From positions 806,001 through 870,000 of the forward strand of contig OZ246975.1 of assembly GCA_965232485.1 (NCBI GenBank): DNA of 64,000 nt, read 5' to 3'. A program made the position numbers and the translations under genes. This DNA comes from VXPQ01 sp965232485. GTDB taxonomy: Bacteria; Bacteroidota; Rhodothermia; Rhodothermales; VXPQ01. Below are positions 37,730-46,909 of this stretch, in pieces (within the stretch, counting starts at the first letter, position 1; each line of letters begins with the position of its first letter). A model generated the notes under the pieces. The model searched no databases, was not told the origin of the DNA, and saw only the letters and a program-made list of their open reading frames with translations.

Positions 37730-40700
37730 TCAATCGAGACGAACTTCGAGGCCAAGCCCCTGAAGCTCCCGAACAAGCACCTGAAAACTCTCCGGCATAC
37801 CGGCTTCGGGCATGTTCTCTCCCTTGACGATCGATTCGTATGCTTTCGATCGCCCCTGGACATCGTCCGATTTGTATGTCAGCATTTCCTGCAAGGTGTG
37901 CGCTGCGCCGTAGGCGTAAAGCGCCCACACCTCCATCTCTCCAAGGCGCTGTCCGCCAAGCTGCGCCTTGCCTCCCAGCGGCTGTTGCGTAATGAGGCTG
38001 TACGGGCCAATGCTGCGCGCATGAATCTTGTCCTCCACAAGATGACTCAGCTTCAGCATATAGATGTAGCCGACCGTGGTCTTTTCATCGAACTCCTTGC
38101 CGGTGCGGCCATCGTACAACTGGGCGCGCCCGTCGAGCGGCAACCCCGCTTCCTCGAGCCTGGCCCGGATATCTTCCATCTTGGCGCCGTCGAAAATCGG
38201 CGTGGCGAACGATGCGCCGAGTTCCTTGCCGGCCCATCCGAGAAGCGTCTCGAATATCTGGCCCAGGTTCATGCGGGAAGGCACGCCCAGCGGGTTGAGC
38301 ACGATATCGACGGGCGTACCGTCCTCCATGAACGGCATGTCCTCCACAGGCACGATGCGGGCGACCACCCCCTTGTTTCCATGGCGACCGGCCATCTTGT
38401 CTCCTACCTGGACCTTGCGCTTGCGCGCCACATACACCTTGGCCAACTGCACGATGCCCGGGGGCAATTCGTCCCCCATCTGCACCTGATGCTTGTCGCG
38501 CTTCATTTCCCCGTCGATGCGGCTGCGGGCGCGGGCGTAATTGCGGAGCAACTTCCGCATGCGCCCGTTCGTTTCCGGATCAAGCGTCATGTCTTTGCCG
38601 GGCGCAAGCTGATCGGGCGCAACATTCCTGAACGCCTTCTGCGTAAAGCGGGCGCCTTTTGAAAGCAGGACAGCGCCATCGCGGCCTTCTACGCCCGCAG
38701 ACGATTTGCGCCCTACGATCCGGAAAAATTTCTCCCAGAACGCTTCGTCCAACGCCGCTTTTTCGCGATTAAACCGCGCTTCGATCTCGACAAGACGATT
38801 TCCCTCCAGCTTCTTTGAGGTGGAATCCAGTTTGCGGCGACCAAACAACTCGGTAGCGATCACAACGCCCTTCATGCCCGGCGGCGCCGTCAGGGAAGCG
38901 TCCTTCACGTCGCCCGCCTTGTCGCCGAAAATGGCGCGGAGCAGTTTTTCTTCCGGCGTGGGATCCGTCTCGCCCTTGGGCGTGATCTTGCCAACAATGA
39001 TATCGCCGGCGTTCACCTCGGCGCCTACGCGGATGACGCCTCGTTCGTCAAGGTCCCGGGTGGCCTCTTCCGAGACATTCGGAATCTCCCGGGTAAGCTC
39101 TTCCTCGCCGCGCTTCGTGTCGCGCACCTGCAGCTCGAATTCCTCGATATGTATAGAGGTGTACACATCTTCGGTCACCAGCCGCTCGGACAGCACGATG
39201 GCGTCCTCGAAGTTGTAGCCGCGCCAGGGCATGAAGGCAACCAGCACATTCTTGCCCAGCGCAAGATCGCCGTTTTCCGTGGCGAACCCGTCCGTCAACA
39301 CGGTTCCCTTCGATACGCGCTGGCCTTTCCGAACGATCGGTTTCTGATTCACGCTGGTATCCTGGTTCGTTCGACGGAACTTCACCAGTCGATATTCGCG
39401 GACAGTATCCTCGAAACTCAGGTCGATGTCTTCTTCGTCCTGATCGTAGCGCACCACGATGCGCATAGCATCGACATAATCGACAACCCCTTCGCCTTCC
39501 GCCACGAGCACCGCGCGCGAATCTCGCGCCACGCGCCCTTCAAGGCCCGTGCCGACCACTGGCGCCTCTGCGCGCAACAAGGGCACCGCCTGACGCTGCA
39601 TGTTCGATCCCATCAGGGCGCGATTGGCGTCGTCGTGTTCCAGAAAAGGAATCAGGCTTGCCGCCGGAGACACAATCTGGTTCGGCGCCACATCCATGTA
39701 TTCGACGTCTTTCGGCGCCACGATGGGAAAATCGCCCCGATAGCGGCACTTCACGTATTCGTTGACGAAATGTCCGTCCTCGCCAATCGGCGCATTGGCC
39801 TGGGCAATAACGGCAGAGTCTTCTTCCTCCGCGGAAAGAAAACAAATCTCCTCGGTCACCTTGCTGTTTTTAACGACCCGATACGGCGCTTCTATGAAGC
39901 CGAAGCCATTGATGGTGGCGTGCACGCAAAGCGAAGAGATCAGACCGATGTTCGGCCCCTCCGGCGTCTCGATAGGACACAACCGCCCGTAGTGCGTGTA
40001 ATGCACGTCGCGCACCTCGAATCCGGCGCGTTCGCGGGTCAGTCCGCCCGGGCCCAGCGCCGACATGCGACGCTTGTGCGTCAATTCGGCCAGCGGATTC
40101 GTCTGATCCATGAACTGGCTGAGCTGATTGGTCCCGAAAAAGGTATTGATCACGCTCGAAACCGTGCGGGCGTTGACCAGCTCTTGCGGCGAAAACTTGT
40201 CCGCATCGCGCATATTCATGCGCTCCTTGATGGTGCGGGCCATGCGCGCAAGCCCCAGCGAGAACTGGGTGGAAAGCTGCTCGCCGACCGTACGCACCCG
40301 GCGGTTGCCAAGGTGGTCGATATCGTCTACGTTGCTCTTGCCATTCTGCAAATTGACCAGCTCCCGGATAATCCCCACAATGTCCCCGGGCGTCAATGTC
40401 AACGTATCCGAAGGCGTATCGAGTTCCAGGCGCGTATTGATGCGATACCGGCCCACTTCGCCAAGGTCGTACCGCTTTTCGCTAAAAAAGAGGCGGTCCA
40501 GAATGCCCCGCGCATTTTCCAGATCAGGCGCCTCGCTGCCCCGAAGCTGCAAATACAATTCTTTCAGCGCCTCGTCGGTCGAATGGGTGGGATCCTTCCG
40601 CAGGGTGTCGATCAGCGTGGACTTGTCGATCTGGTCTTCCTCGTCCTTCTTCAGGAGCCAGACCTTCTTGACCCCCGCTGCCTTCAGTTTGGCGTAATCG

Positions 40701-41605
40701 TCCTCCCGAAGCGTATGGCGCGCAGGGAGAATCACCTTGTGCTCGGTTTTCTCCTCAAGAATTTCGCCGGTGTCCTCGTCCACGATCTCATGCACTTCCG
40801 GAACCGTAATCGACGCCGCCAGGTCGTGATCGATACACTTGCCGAACGCCCGCTTCGTAGATACGTCCCCTTCGTCGGCCAAGTCGAAGAGTTGCATGAT
40901 TTCATCGTTGGAGGAGTGCCCCAACGCGCGCAAAAGCGTCGTAACCGGAAGTTTTTTCTTCCGATCGATGTAAGCCCACATTACGTTGCTTACATCGGTG
41001 GAAAATTCAATCCAGGATCCCCGGAAAGGTATGACGCGGGCGGAATACAACTCCGTCCCGTTCGGATGAATGCTCAGCCCGAAAAACACCCCGGGACTAC
41101 GATGCAGCTGCGAAACGACCACGCGCTCCGCGCCGTTGATGACAAAAGCGCCTTGCGGCGTCATGAACGGCAGGTTGCCAAGGTACACCTCCTGCTCGAT
41201 CGCCGCCGCCGGTTCGTCCTCGTCCTCGTCCTCCTTGCTCGACAGGCGAAGGCGGGCCTTGAGTGGCACGGCATAGGTCAGGCCCTGCGCAATGCACTCC
41301 GCCACCGAATGCTTCGGCGTATCCAGTTCGTAGTCTATGAATTCAAGGGTATACCGCTCGCGACTGTCCTGAATTGGAAAATGCTCCTTGAAAACCCCCT
41401 GGAGTCCAATATCCTTTCGTTCTTCCGGCGACATGTCCGGCTGCGCGAAATCCGCGTACGACCGGAGCTGGATCGCCAGAAAATCCGGATATTCGTGTAT
41501 GGTCGGGATGCGAGCATAAGAGATACGTTTGCCTTTCGCGGCTTGACCGTTCGTATGGAGCATGGATGCAGTGACTGGAAAGGAAAGAAACGGATCGAAG
41601 GACAA
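37730..41605 (-). CDS. rpoB: RNA polymerase beta subunit
   Basis: The beta subunit of RNA polymerase, about 1291 residues from the ATG at 41605; an in-frame ATG at 41563 is an alternative start. The rifampicin-binding region reads FFGTNQLSQFMDQTNPLAELTHKRR in two overlapping halves, with normal residues. Other conserved parts are LGPGGLTRERAGFEV, MPWRGYNFEDAI, GRHGNKGVVARI and GGKAQLGGQRLGEMEVWALYAYGAA. It lies 38 bp downstream of rplL in the classic L7/L12-rpoB-rpoC order. Confidence 0.98.
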   Translation of the reverse strand: MSFDPFLSFPVTASMLHTNGQAAKGKRISYARIPTIHEYPDFLAIQLRSYADFAQPDMSPEERKDIGLQGVFKEHFPIQDSRERYTLEFIDYELDTPKHSVAECIAQGLTYAVPLKARLRLSSKEDEDEDEPAAAIEQEVYLGNLPFMTPQGAFVINGAERVVVSQLHRSPGVFFGLSIHPNGTELYSARVIPFRGSWIEFSTDVSNVMWAYIDRKKKLPVTTLLRALGHSSNDEIMQLFDLADEGDVSTKRAFGKCIDHDLAASITVPEVHEIVDEDTGEILEEKTEHKVILPARHTLREDDYAKLKAAGVKKVWLLKKDEEDQIDKSTLIDTLRKDPTHSTDEALKELYLQLRGSEAPDLENARGILDRLFFSEKRYDLGEVGRYRINTRLELDTPSDTLTLTPGDIVGIIRELVNLQNGKSNVDDIDHLGNRRVRTVGEQLSTQFSLGLARMARTIKERMNMRDADKFSPQELVNARTVSSVINTFFGTNQLSQFMDQTNPLAELTHKRRMSALGPGGLTRERAGFEVRDVHYTHYGRLCPIETPEGPNIGLISSLCVHATINGFGFIEAPYRVVKNSKVTEEICFLSAEEEDSAVIAQANAPIGEDGHFVNEYVKCRYRGDFPIVAPKDVEYMDVAPNQIVSPAASLIPFLEHDDANRALMGSNMQRQAVPLLRAEAPVVGTGLEGRVARDSRAVLVAEGEGVVDYVDAMRIVVRYDQDEEDIDLSFEDTVREYRLVKFRRTNQDTSVNQKPIVRKGQRVSKGTVLTDGFATENGDLALGKNVLVAFMPWRGYNFEDAIVLSERLVTEDVYTSIHIEEFELQVRDTKRGEEELTREIPNVSEEATRDLDERGVIRVGAEVNAGDIIVGKITPKGETDPTPEEKLLRAIFGDKAGDVKDASLTAPPGMKGVVIATELFGRRKLDSTSKKLEGNRLVEIEARFNREKAALDEAFWEKFFRIVGRKSSAGVEGRDGAVLLSKGARFTQKAFRNVAPDQLAPGKDMTLDPETNGRMRKLLRNYARARSRIDGEMKRDKHQVQMGDELPPGIVQLAKVYVARKRKVQVGDKMAGRHGNKGVVARIVPVEDMPFMEDGTPVDIVLNPLGVPSRMNLGQIFETLLGWAGKELGASFATPIFDGAKMEDIRARLEEAGLPLDGRAQLYDGRTGKEFDEKTTVGYIYMLKLSHLVEDKIHARSIGPYSLITQQPLGGKAQLGGQRLGEMEVWALYAYGAAHTLQEMLTYKSDDVQGRSKAYESIVKGENMPEAGMPESFQVLVRELQGLGLEVRLD

Positions 41606-41643
41606 CGGTGGAAACGATGCGCAAGGCGCCCGGCGTCTCCCGC

Positions 41644-42027
41644 TTATTTGAGTTCGACTTCGGCGCCTGCTCCCTCAAGCCGGGTCTTGATTTCCTGGGC
41701 TTCGTCCTTGCCGACCGCTTCCTTTACGGTGTTCGGCACGCCGTCTACGAGTCCCTTCGCCTCCTTCAACCCAAGGCCCGTGAGGCTACGCACTTCCTTG
41801 ATCACGGCAATCTTGTTGCCCCCGACGCCCTTGAGCACCACATCGAATTCCGTTTGCTCCTCGGCGGCGGCCGCGCCGTCGCCTCCGACAGCGGGGCCTG
41901 CCGCGACCACCGAGGCCGCGGCCGCCGGCTTGACGCCATATTCCTCTTCGAGCAGGGTCGCCAGGTCGTTGGCCTCCTTGACCGTGAGGTTGACAAGTTC
42001 TTCTGCGATTTGCTTAATATCCGCCAT
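41644..42027 (-). CDS. rplL: Ribosomal protein bL12 (L7/L12)
   Basis: A 127-residue stalk protein starting at the ATG at 42027 (MADIKQIAEELVNL); the frame is open 35 codons further without support. The N-terminal dimerisation helix pair is followed by an Ala/Gly hinge (AAAASVVAAGPAVGGDG) and the factor-binding domain KIAVIKEVRSLTGLGLKEAK. Multiple copies attach to uL10, encoded just upstream, and recruit translation factors. Confidence 0.97.
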   Translation of the reverse strand: MADIKQIAEELVNLTVKEANDLATLLEEEYGVKPAAAASVVAAGPAVGGDGAAAAEEQTEFDVVLKGVGGNKIAVIKEVRSLTGLGLKEAKGLVDGVPNTVKEAVGKDEAQEIKTRLEGAGAEVELK

Positions 42028-42141
42028 GGTGTATGAGTTCTCCTGCGAGCAGTCTTTGTCGCCGGTTCCGGCCACTGTGCCGCGCATTAAGGATGGATGG
42101 TGAAAGTAACGATGAGGGTTGAGGTCGGGCATGACGCGCGG

Positions 42142-42669
42142 TCATGCAGCGCGATCGGCGATTTCGCGAATCGCGCCAACCAGATTGCGCGCAGGCGCCT
42201 GCACGGCGCCGACTACATTGGAAACAGGAGCCAGCAACAAGCCCACTATGTCGCCGAGCAATTCGTCTTTCGACTTGAGCGAAGCCAGCATCTCCAGCGA
42301 ACCTTCCCCGTAAAAAGCGCCGTCTATGTAGACCGCCTTGACTTCGGGATGCGTCACCGATTCGTCTCTCAGAAAATCCCGGATGACGCGGGCCGGCGCG
42401 GACGGCTCGCCGCCAAAAGCGATAGCCGTAGGGCCTTTCAGGTATTCCGCCAAGGCGCTATACTCCGGACGCTCATCCATCGCAAGGCGCGCCAACGTGT
42501 TCTTGTATACCTTGAAGGACACGTCGGCGTCGCGAAAACGATTGCGCAAATCGTTTGCCTGGCTGACGGTCAGGCCGGAATAATTCGTCAGGTATACGAT
42601 GACGTTGGCGTCGAGCATCTGCCCGATCTCCGCAATCATCGTTTCCTTTTCCGTTTTGGTCATGGGCAT
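42142..42669 (-). CDS. rplJ: Ribosomal protein uL10
   Basis: A 175-residue protein that anchors bL12 dimers to the large subunit. The conserved N-terminal domain is visible (YLTNYSGLTVSQANDLR, FKVYKNTLARLA, LKGPTAIAFGG). The C-terminal helix that binds bL12 is NLVGAIREIADRA. It lies 115 bp upstream of rplL. The 101-bp gap before it, where an autoregulatory leader occurs in other bacteria, shows no structure I would commit to. Confidence 0.97.
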   Translation of the reverse strand: MPMTKTEKETMIAEIGQMLDANVIVYLTNYSGLTVSQANDLRNRFRDADVSFKVYKNTLARLAMDERPEYSALAEYLKGPTAIAFGGEPSAPARVIRDFLRDESVTHPEVKAVYIDGAFYGEGSLEMLASLKSKDELLGDIVGLLLAPVSNVVGAVQAPARNLVGAIREIADRAA

Positions 42670-42770
42670 GTCGGCGCCTCGCTATCTCAATCCGTTGCTT
42701 TGGCTGTCCGGCGTAAGCGCCGGCGTAAATTACGTGCACGTGGCGGACGATAAAATCAGGGCGGAAAGCG

Positions 42771-43484
42771 CTATCGCAGCGCGCTTACGACCTGAACGCG
42801 GTCCAGCGGAATGGGCGGTCCCATTGAGGTCGAAATCGAAGCCGCCCGTACGTACGCGCCTTTCGCCGAGGCCGGACGCAACCGAAGCACTTCCCGGATA
42901 AACACTTCCGCATTCTCCCGGAGATGCTCCGCCGAAAACGACGCCTTCCCGATGGCCGTATGCAGATTGCCGGATTTGTCCACGCGAAAGTCGATTTTAC
43001 CCGCCTTGACCTGCTGAACCGCCGGCGCCACATCCATCGTGACCGTGCCGCTTTTGGGATTCGGCATAAGCCCTCTCGGGCCCAGTACGCGCCCCAGTTT
43101 GGCGACGTCGCGCATCACATCGGGCGTGGCGACAACCACATCGAAATCCGTCCATCCTTTTTTCTGGATGCGTTCGATGAAGTCGTGCAGGCCGACATAG
43201 TCGGCGCCTGCCTCCTTCGCTTCTTCCTGTTTGCTTTCGTTCGCCAGAACCAGTACGCGCACCTCCTTGCCCGTGCCGTGCGGCAACGCCGCAGTGCCGC
43301 GCACCATCTGGTCTGCATGGCGCGGATCGACCCCAAGCCGCAAGTCTATATCGACCGATTCGTCGAATTTGGCCAGACCAGCCCTGGCGACGAGGACGCA
43401 GGCGTCTTCGAGCGTGAAGGGGCCGCCGCCGGCCTCTTTGACCATGTCGGCGGCCTGCCGATACCGTTTTCCTTTTTTCGCCAT
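42771..43484 (-). CDS. rplA: Ribosomal protein uL1
   Basis: A 237-residue L1-stalk protein of the large subunit, which also represses its own operon in many bacteria. Conserved regions include FDESVDIDLRLGVDPRHADQ, RGTAALPHGTGKEVRVLV, VLGPRGLMPNPKSGTV and the C-terminal IDFRVDKSGNLHTAIGKASF. It is encoded 87 bp downstream of rplK. Confidence 0.98.
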   Translation of the reverse strand: MAKKGKRYRQAADMVKEAGGGPFTLEDACVLVARAGLAKFDESVDIDLRLGVDPRHADQMVRGTAALPHGTGKEVRVLVLANESKQEEAKEAGADYVGLHDFIERIQKKGWTDFDVVVATPDVMRDVAKLGRVLGPRGLMPNPKSGTVTMDVAPAVQQVKAGKIDFRVDKSGNLHTAIGKASFSAEHLRENAEVFIREVLRLRPASAKGAYVRAASISTSMGPPIPLDRVQVVSALR

Positions 43485-43571
43485 CCGATTACGCCGCGGA
43501 TGCAGTGCTTGTGTCCGTGATGATGGAATGCGCCGGACTCAGCATCGCGATCCGGCTGTAAATACCCCCAT

Positions 43572-44012
43572 TCAGGCAGGGGCGCCTTCGACGCGTATCC
43601 CCATTGACCGCGCCGTGCCGGCTATCATGGAAGCCGCATTGTCCAGATCGAATGCATTGAGGTCCGCCATCTTCTGCTCGGCAATGCCGCGGCAATCCTC
43701 CCAGGTCACCGTACCCACCTTCTCCCGGAGGGAGTCGCCGGCTCCCGATGGAATCTTCGCCGCCATCTTCAACAGCACCGCGGCGGGCGGACTCTTGACG
43801 ACGAAACTGAACGTCTTGTCCTTGTACACCGTAATCACCACAGGGAGGACAAGCCCCATCCTGTCCTGCGTCGCGGCATTGAATTGCTTGCAGAAGTCCA
43901 TGATATTCACCCCATGCTGCGCCAACGCAGGACCTATGGGGGGCGCCGGATTCGCTTGTCCGGCCTTTATCTGGAGCTTGACATACCCGCCGATCGGCTT
44001 CGCCATATTCAA
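43572..44012 (-). CDS. rplK: Ribosomal protein uL11
   Basis: A 146-residue protein of the GTPase-associated centre. The N-terminal proline-rich domain is VKLQIKAGQANPAPPIGPALA with QHGVNIMDFCKQFNA. The C-terminal RNA-binding domain includes LREKVGTVTWEDCRGIAEQK and ASMIAGTARSMGIRV. It is preceded by a 176-bp gap after nusG that carries a strong hairpin and a promoter-like element. Confidence 0.98.
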   Translation of the reverse strand: MNMAKPIGGYVKLQIKAGQANPAPPIGPALAQHGVNIMDFCKQFNAATQDRMGLVLPVVITVYKDKTFSFVVKSPPAAVLLKMAAKIPSGAGDSLREKVGTVTWEDCRGIAEQKMADLNAFDLDNAASMIAGTARSMGIRVEGAPA

Positions 44013-44037
44013 AATATGATTAAAGTGCGGTGCAAAC

Positions 44038-44069
44038 GCCGGGGCCTTGCGCCGTTTGGCGCGCCCGGC
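44038..44069 (-). promoter_or_regulatory. GC-rich leader hairpin upstream of rplK
   Basis: On the minus strand an inner stem GCGCC/GGCGC closes a 4-nt loop, extended by an outer GCCGGGC/GCCCCGGC stem with small bulges. It lies 25 bp before the rplK start and would sit in its leader RNA. No T-run follows, so it is not a simple terminator. Autoregulation by a ribosomal protein is possible but unproven. Confidence 0.4.
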
Positions 44070-44108
44070 TCCCGCTTTCTGTTAACCCGAAGCAAAACTT
44101 AGCCTGTC

Positions 44109-44114
44109 AGTATA
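44109..44114 (-). promoter_or_regulatory. Promoter-like -10 hexamer between nusG and rplK
   Basis: The minus strand reads TATACT here, preceded by an extended TTTGC and by TTGGTG about 21 bp upstream. It would give rplK-rplA-rplJ-rplL its own promoter inside the larger cluster. The spacing is long for a standard sigma-70 site. Confidence 0.3.
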
Positions 44115-44188
44115 GCAAATTTTCGGGAAATGCGCCACCAAAAAACGGTGATGCGCCAAGGTTCAAGTCGAATTCACAATCGGGCGCG

Positions 44189-44743
44189 TCAATCTCCCCG
44201 CTCCACTTGCAAATAATCCAGTTCGAGCGGAGTCTTTCGCCCGAAAATCGACACCATCACTTTGACCTTCATCTTGTCGGGGTACACCTCCTCGACTACG
44301 CCGCTGAAATTGTTGAACGGCCCATCCACCACCTTGACAAGATCCCCGTTCTTGAACGGCATCTCCGGCTGCTCGCCTGCCTCCCGGACCTCGTTCATTT
44401 TGCCCATGATCCGGTTGATTTCGTCGGGCCGCAGCGGCGTAGGTTCGTCGCCCGTAGTCAGAAAGCCTATCACCGAAGGAAGGCTGGAAATAACATGCTG
44501 CAACTCGGTGTCGAGCGCGATATGCAGCATCACGTATCCCGGGAAGAACGTCTTTTCGCGCGTACGCTTTTTGCCGCTGCGCATCTCGAAAACGGTCTCC
44601 GTCGGGATCATGACCTCATTGATCCTGTCTTGCAGGTTGAGACGCTCGATTTCCTTTTCGAGGTAGTGCTTGACCTTCTTTTCGTGACCCGAAAACGTGC
44701 GCAGCACGTACCATTTGCGGATAACTGCCTTGTCCTTGACCAT
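44189..44743 (-). CDS. nusG: Transcription antitermination protein NusG
   Basis: A 184-residue elongation factor that binds RNA polymerase and couples it to the ribosome or Rho. The NGN domain begins KWYVLRTFSGHEKKVKHYLE and contains KTFFPGYVMLHIALD. The C-terminal KOW domain is FKNGDLVKVVDGPFNNFSGV. It follows secE by 55 bp. Confidence 0.97.
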   Translation of the reverse strand: MVKDKAVIRKWYVLRTFSGHEKKVKHYLEKEIERLNLQDRINEVMIPTETVFEMRSGKKRTREKTFFPGYVMLHIALDTELQHVISSLPSVIGFLTTGDEPTPLRPDEINRIMGKMNEVREAGEQPEMPFKNGDLVKVVDGPFNNFSGVVEEVYPDKMKVKVMVSIFGRKTPLELDYLQVERGD

Positions 44744-44798
44744 CTTGTCGCGTGCCTGAGAAAAATGTCTCGACAGATATGCTTGCCAAACGAGCCGC

Positions 44799-44978
44799 TC
44801 AGCGGTATATGAACTCCAGCGCCCGGCTAATGACCTGATCGGCGCCCCAGATGTACAGGGAAACGATCATGGTCGCCAGCAGGGTAATGAGCGTACTGCT
44901 GATCAGCTCGTTGCGCGCAGGCCAGCTGACCTTGCGCATTTCCTTGCTTACGTCGCCCAGATATTGAACTACCTTCAT
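44799..44978 (-). CDS. secE: Preprotein translocase subunit SecE
   Basis: A 59-residue protein. It reads MKVVQYLGDVSKEMRKVSWP, with the family hallmark K-VSWP, then a single transmembrane helix around LITLLATMIVSLYIWGADQV. It forms the SecYEG channel. The position between tRNA-Trp and nusG is the conserved one. The start ATG is at 44978 and the TGA at 44799-44801. Confidence 0.95.
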   Translation of the reverse strand: MKVVQYLGDVSKEMRKVSWPARNELISSTLITLLATMIVSLYIWGADQVISRALEFIYR

Positions 44979-45021
44979 AGTCGATTCCGATTACGGCGCA
45001 GTGCGCCATGAATGTTGCGGG

Positions 45022-45094
<73 letters not shown>

Positions 45095-45148
45095 GTGCAC
45101 GGCGATGTACTTTCCAAATGATTCGCATGCGAAAAGCGGCCTCGCATG

Positions 45149-45220
<72 letters not shown>

Positions 45221-45243
45221 CGGAACGAACGCGCGTTTGCTGG

Positions 45244-45316
45244 AGCGGAAGACGGGATTCGAACCCGCGACCCTCAGCTTGGAAGGCTGATGCTCTACCA
45301 TCTGAGCTACTTCCGC
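45244..45316 (-). tRNA. tRNA-Gly (TCC anticodon)
   Basis: A 73-nt cloverleaf with acceptor GCGGAAG/CTTCCGC and discriminator T. The anticodon loop CTTCCAA gives TCC. It is the third gene of the tRNA cluster. Confidence 0.95.
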
Positions 45317-45388
45317 TACGATCACGATACGTCGAGCGGCGTTGCGGCGGACTGTCTCCGCAACGCAACGTCGCCAAACGCAAAAGAG

Positions 45389-45470
45389 TGGGCAGGGGAG
45401 GATTCGAACCTCCGAACCCTGAGGGAGCAGATTTACAGTCTGCCGCCTTTGACCACTCGGCAACCTGCCC
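45389..45470 (-). tRNA. tRNA-Tyr (GTA anticodon)
   Basis: An 82-nt class II tRNA with a long variable arm (TCCCTCAGGGTTCGGA region), acceptor GGGCAGG/CCTGCCC, discriminator A and anticodon loop CTGTAAA (GTA). Confidence 0.95.
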
Positions 45471-45529
45471 GGCGTTGTCGGAGCATGCGCTCCGCAAAGG
45501 TTCTCTCAAAATCACGTATTCGCATAAAG

Positions 45530-45602
45530 AGCTGGCGAAGGGACTCGAACCCCCAACCTGCTCATTACAAGTGAGCTGCTCTACCGGTTGAGCTACGCCA
45601 GC
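45530..45602 (-). tRNA. tRNA-Thr (TGT anticodon)
   Basis: A 73-nt cloverleaf with acceptor GCTGGCG/CGCCAGC and discriminator T. The anticodon loop CTTGTAA gives TGT. It is the first gene transcribed in the cluster. Confidence 0.95.
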
Positions 45603-45634
45603 TTCGCCGTATTCGCGGGTAACCACAGCCTGTT

Positions 45635-45663
45635 AAAATACGCACTGCGTGGCACAACGTCAA
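45635..45663 (-). promoter_or_regulatory. Probable promoter of the tRNA-secE-nusG cluster
   Basis: The minus strand reads TTGACG, a 17-nt spacer, then TATTTT. The -10 ends 33 bp before the first tRNA. This close match to the housekeeping consensus with ideal spacing is the best promoter in the window. The rest of the 211-bp gap up to dedA contains no gene. Confidence 0.55.
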
Positions 45664-45813
45664 CCTGCATGCCGCAAAATATACAAGCAACATATCCCGC
45701 AGCGGGGGCAAAGTTTCCTTGTCGGGGCTTGCTTTTTGCATTTTCCGCCGATTTCAACGACGCAAGCGTCATTTTTACGCCCGAAAGCGACGCGCCGAGC
45801 AAAGTGGTTTTGA

Positions 45814-46431
45814 TCAGCGTGTCCTTTTTCTTCGCATATATCGGCGCGCTCCGCCGGCAAGCAAGACCAACCCCAAGAGCAGCAGCACGGCTTGTCCGTA
45901 ACGCTGAAGCCAGCGTCCGACTTCCTCCCAATGATCGCCAAGGGCATACCCGGCCCATACGATCAGCAATATCCAGACGAAGGCGCTCAACGAAGACACC
46001 GCCGCCGTACGCAAACCGTCCAGACGAGCCATCCCGACGACAAGTCCGACTACGCCGCGAAGCCCCGCCAGAAACCTGTTGGCGGCCACAAGGCCATACC
46101 CCCAACGCTCCAGGCGCCGCCGGGCGGCGTCCATCCGTTCCGGGGGAATCCATCGGAACCAGCGCGACCGCAGCACGGCGTCGCCCACCGTATATCCGAC
46201 GAGATACATGGTCATAAATCCCATCGCGCTGCCCAGCGTGGCCACGCCCACCACCAGCGCAAAATGCAACTTGCCCACGCCCGCAAGATATCCGCCGAAC
46301 GCCACCGCCATATCTCCGGGAACCGGAGGAAGGACATTTTCCCCATAGGCCACGAGTAAAATACCGGCATAGGCCCATGCCGGAGACAACCCGTCCAGCC
46401 ATATCGCCAGATCATGCAGCAGGTCGTCCAT
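45814..46431 (-). CDS. DedA-family membrane protein
   Basis: A 205-residue integral membrane protein of the DedA/VTT family, implicated in lipid scrambling and envelope homeostasis. The family motif is recognisable: ENVLPPVPGDMAVAFGGYLAG near the N-terminus, then GSAMGFMTMYLVGYTVGD and FLAGLRGVVGLVVGMARLD. The C-terminus is basic. It overlaps the end of ispF by 20 bp, so it is probably co-transcribed with ispD-ispF. Confidence 0.88.
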   Translation of the reverse strand: MDDLLHDLAIWLDGLSPAWAYAGILLVAYGENVLPPVPGDMAVAFGGYLAGVGKLHFALVVGVATLGSAMGFMTMYLVGYTVGDAVLRSRWFRWIPPERMDAARRRLERWGYGLVAANRFLAGLRGVVGLVVGMARLDGLRTAAVSSLSAFVWILLIVWAGYALGDHWEEVGRWLQRYGQAVLLLLGLVLLAGGARRYMRRKRTR

Positions 46432-46909
46432 CCTGGTCCTTCGATATAATGGTGCACACGGCGAAGGCAGCCGCGCCTTCTCCGCGCCCCACGGCGTCCA
46501 TGGCCTCGTGGGTCGTGGCTTTCACGGATACTGCCCCCTCCTCCACGGAAAGGCACTCGGCGATGACGGCGCGCATGCGGGGCGCATAGGGCCGCAGGCG
46601 CGGACGCTCAAGCGCCACCGTCGCATCGACATTGCGCGCGCGGTATCCGGCTTCCGAAAGTTTGTCGGCCACGCAGCTCAGCAAATCGACGCCCGCAATG
46701 CCTGCCCAGCGCGCATCCGTATCGGGAAAATGGGCGCCTATGTCGCCCAGCGCCGCCGCGCCAAGCAATGCATCGGCGATAGCGTGCAGCAACACATCGG
46801 CGTCGGAATGCCCGGCAAGCCCCTTGTCGAAAGGAATCTCTATCCCGCCGATCATGAGGGGGCGACCCGCTGCAAGGCGGTGTACGTCGTATCCGAAACC
46901 GATTCTCAT
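46412..46909 (-). CDS. ispF: 2-C-methyl-D-erythritol 2,4-cyclodiphosphate synthase
   Basis: A 165-residue MEP-pathway enzyme. The zinc ligands Asp8 and His10 are in GFGYDVHRL, and the third His is in HSDADVLLHAIADALLGAA. GDIGAHFPDTD and the C-terminal VKATTHEAMDAVGRGEG are conserved. It is translationally coupled to ispD by a 4-nt ATGA overlap. Confidence 0.96.
   Translation of the reverse strand: MRIGFGYDVHRLAAGRPLMIGGIEIPFDKGLAGHSDADVLLHAIADALLGAAALGDIGAHFPDTDARWAGIAGVDLLSCVADKLSEAGYRARNVDATVALERPRLRPYAPRMRAVIAECLSVEEGAVSVKATTHEAMDAVGRGEGAAAFAVCTIISKDQDGRPAA

Noticed and set aside
39149..42103. 984-codon open frame opposite rpoB and rplL
   Set aside because: It is an antisense shadow of certain genes and shows no coherent protein features.
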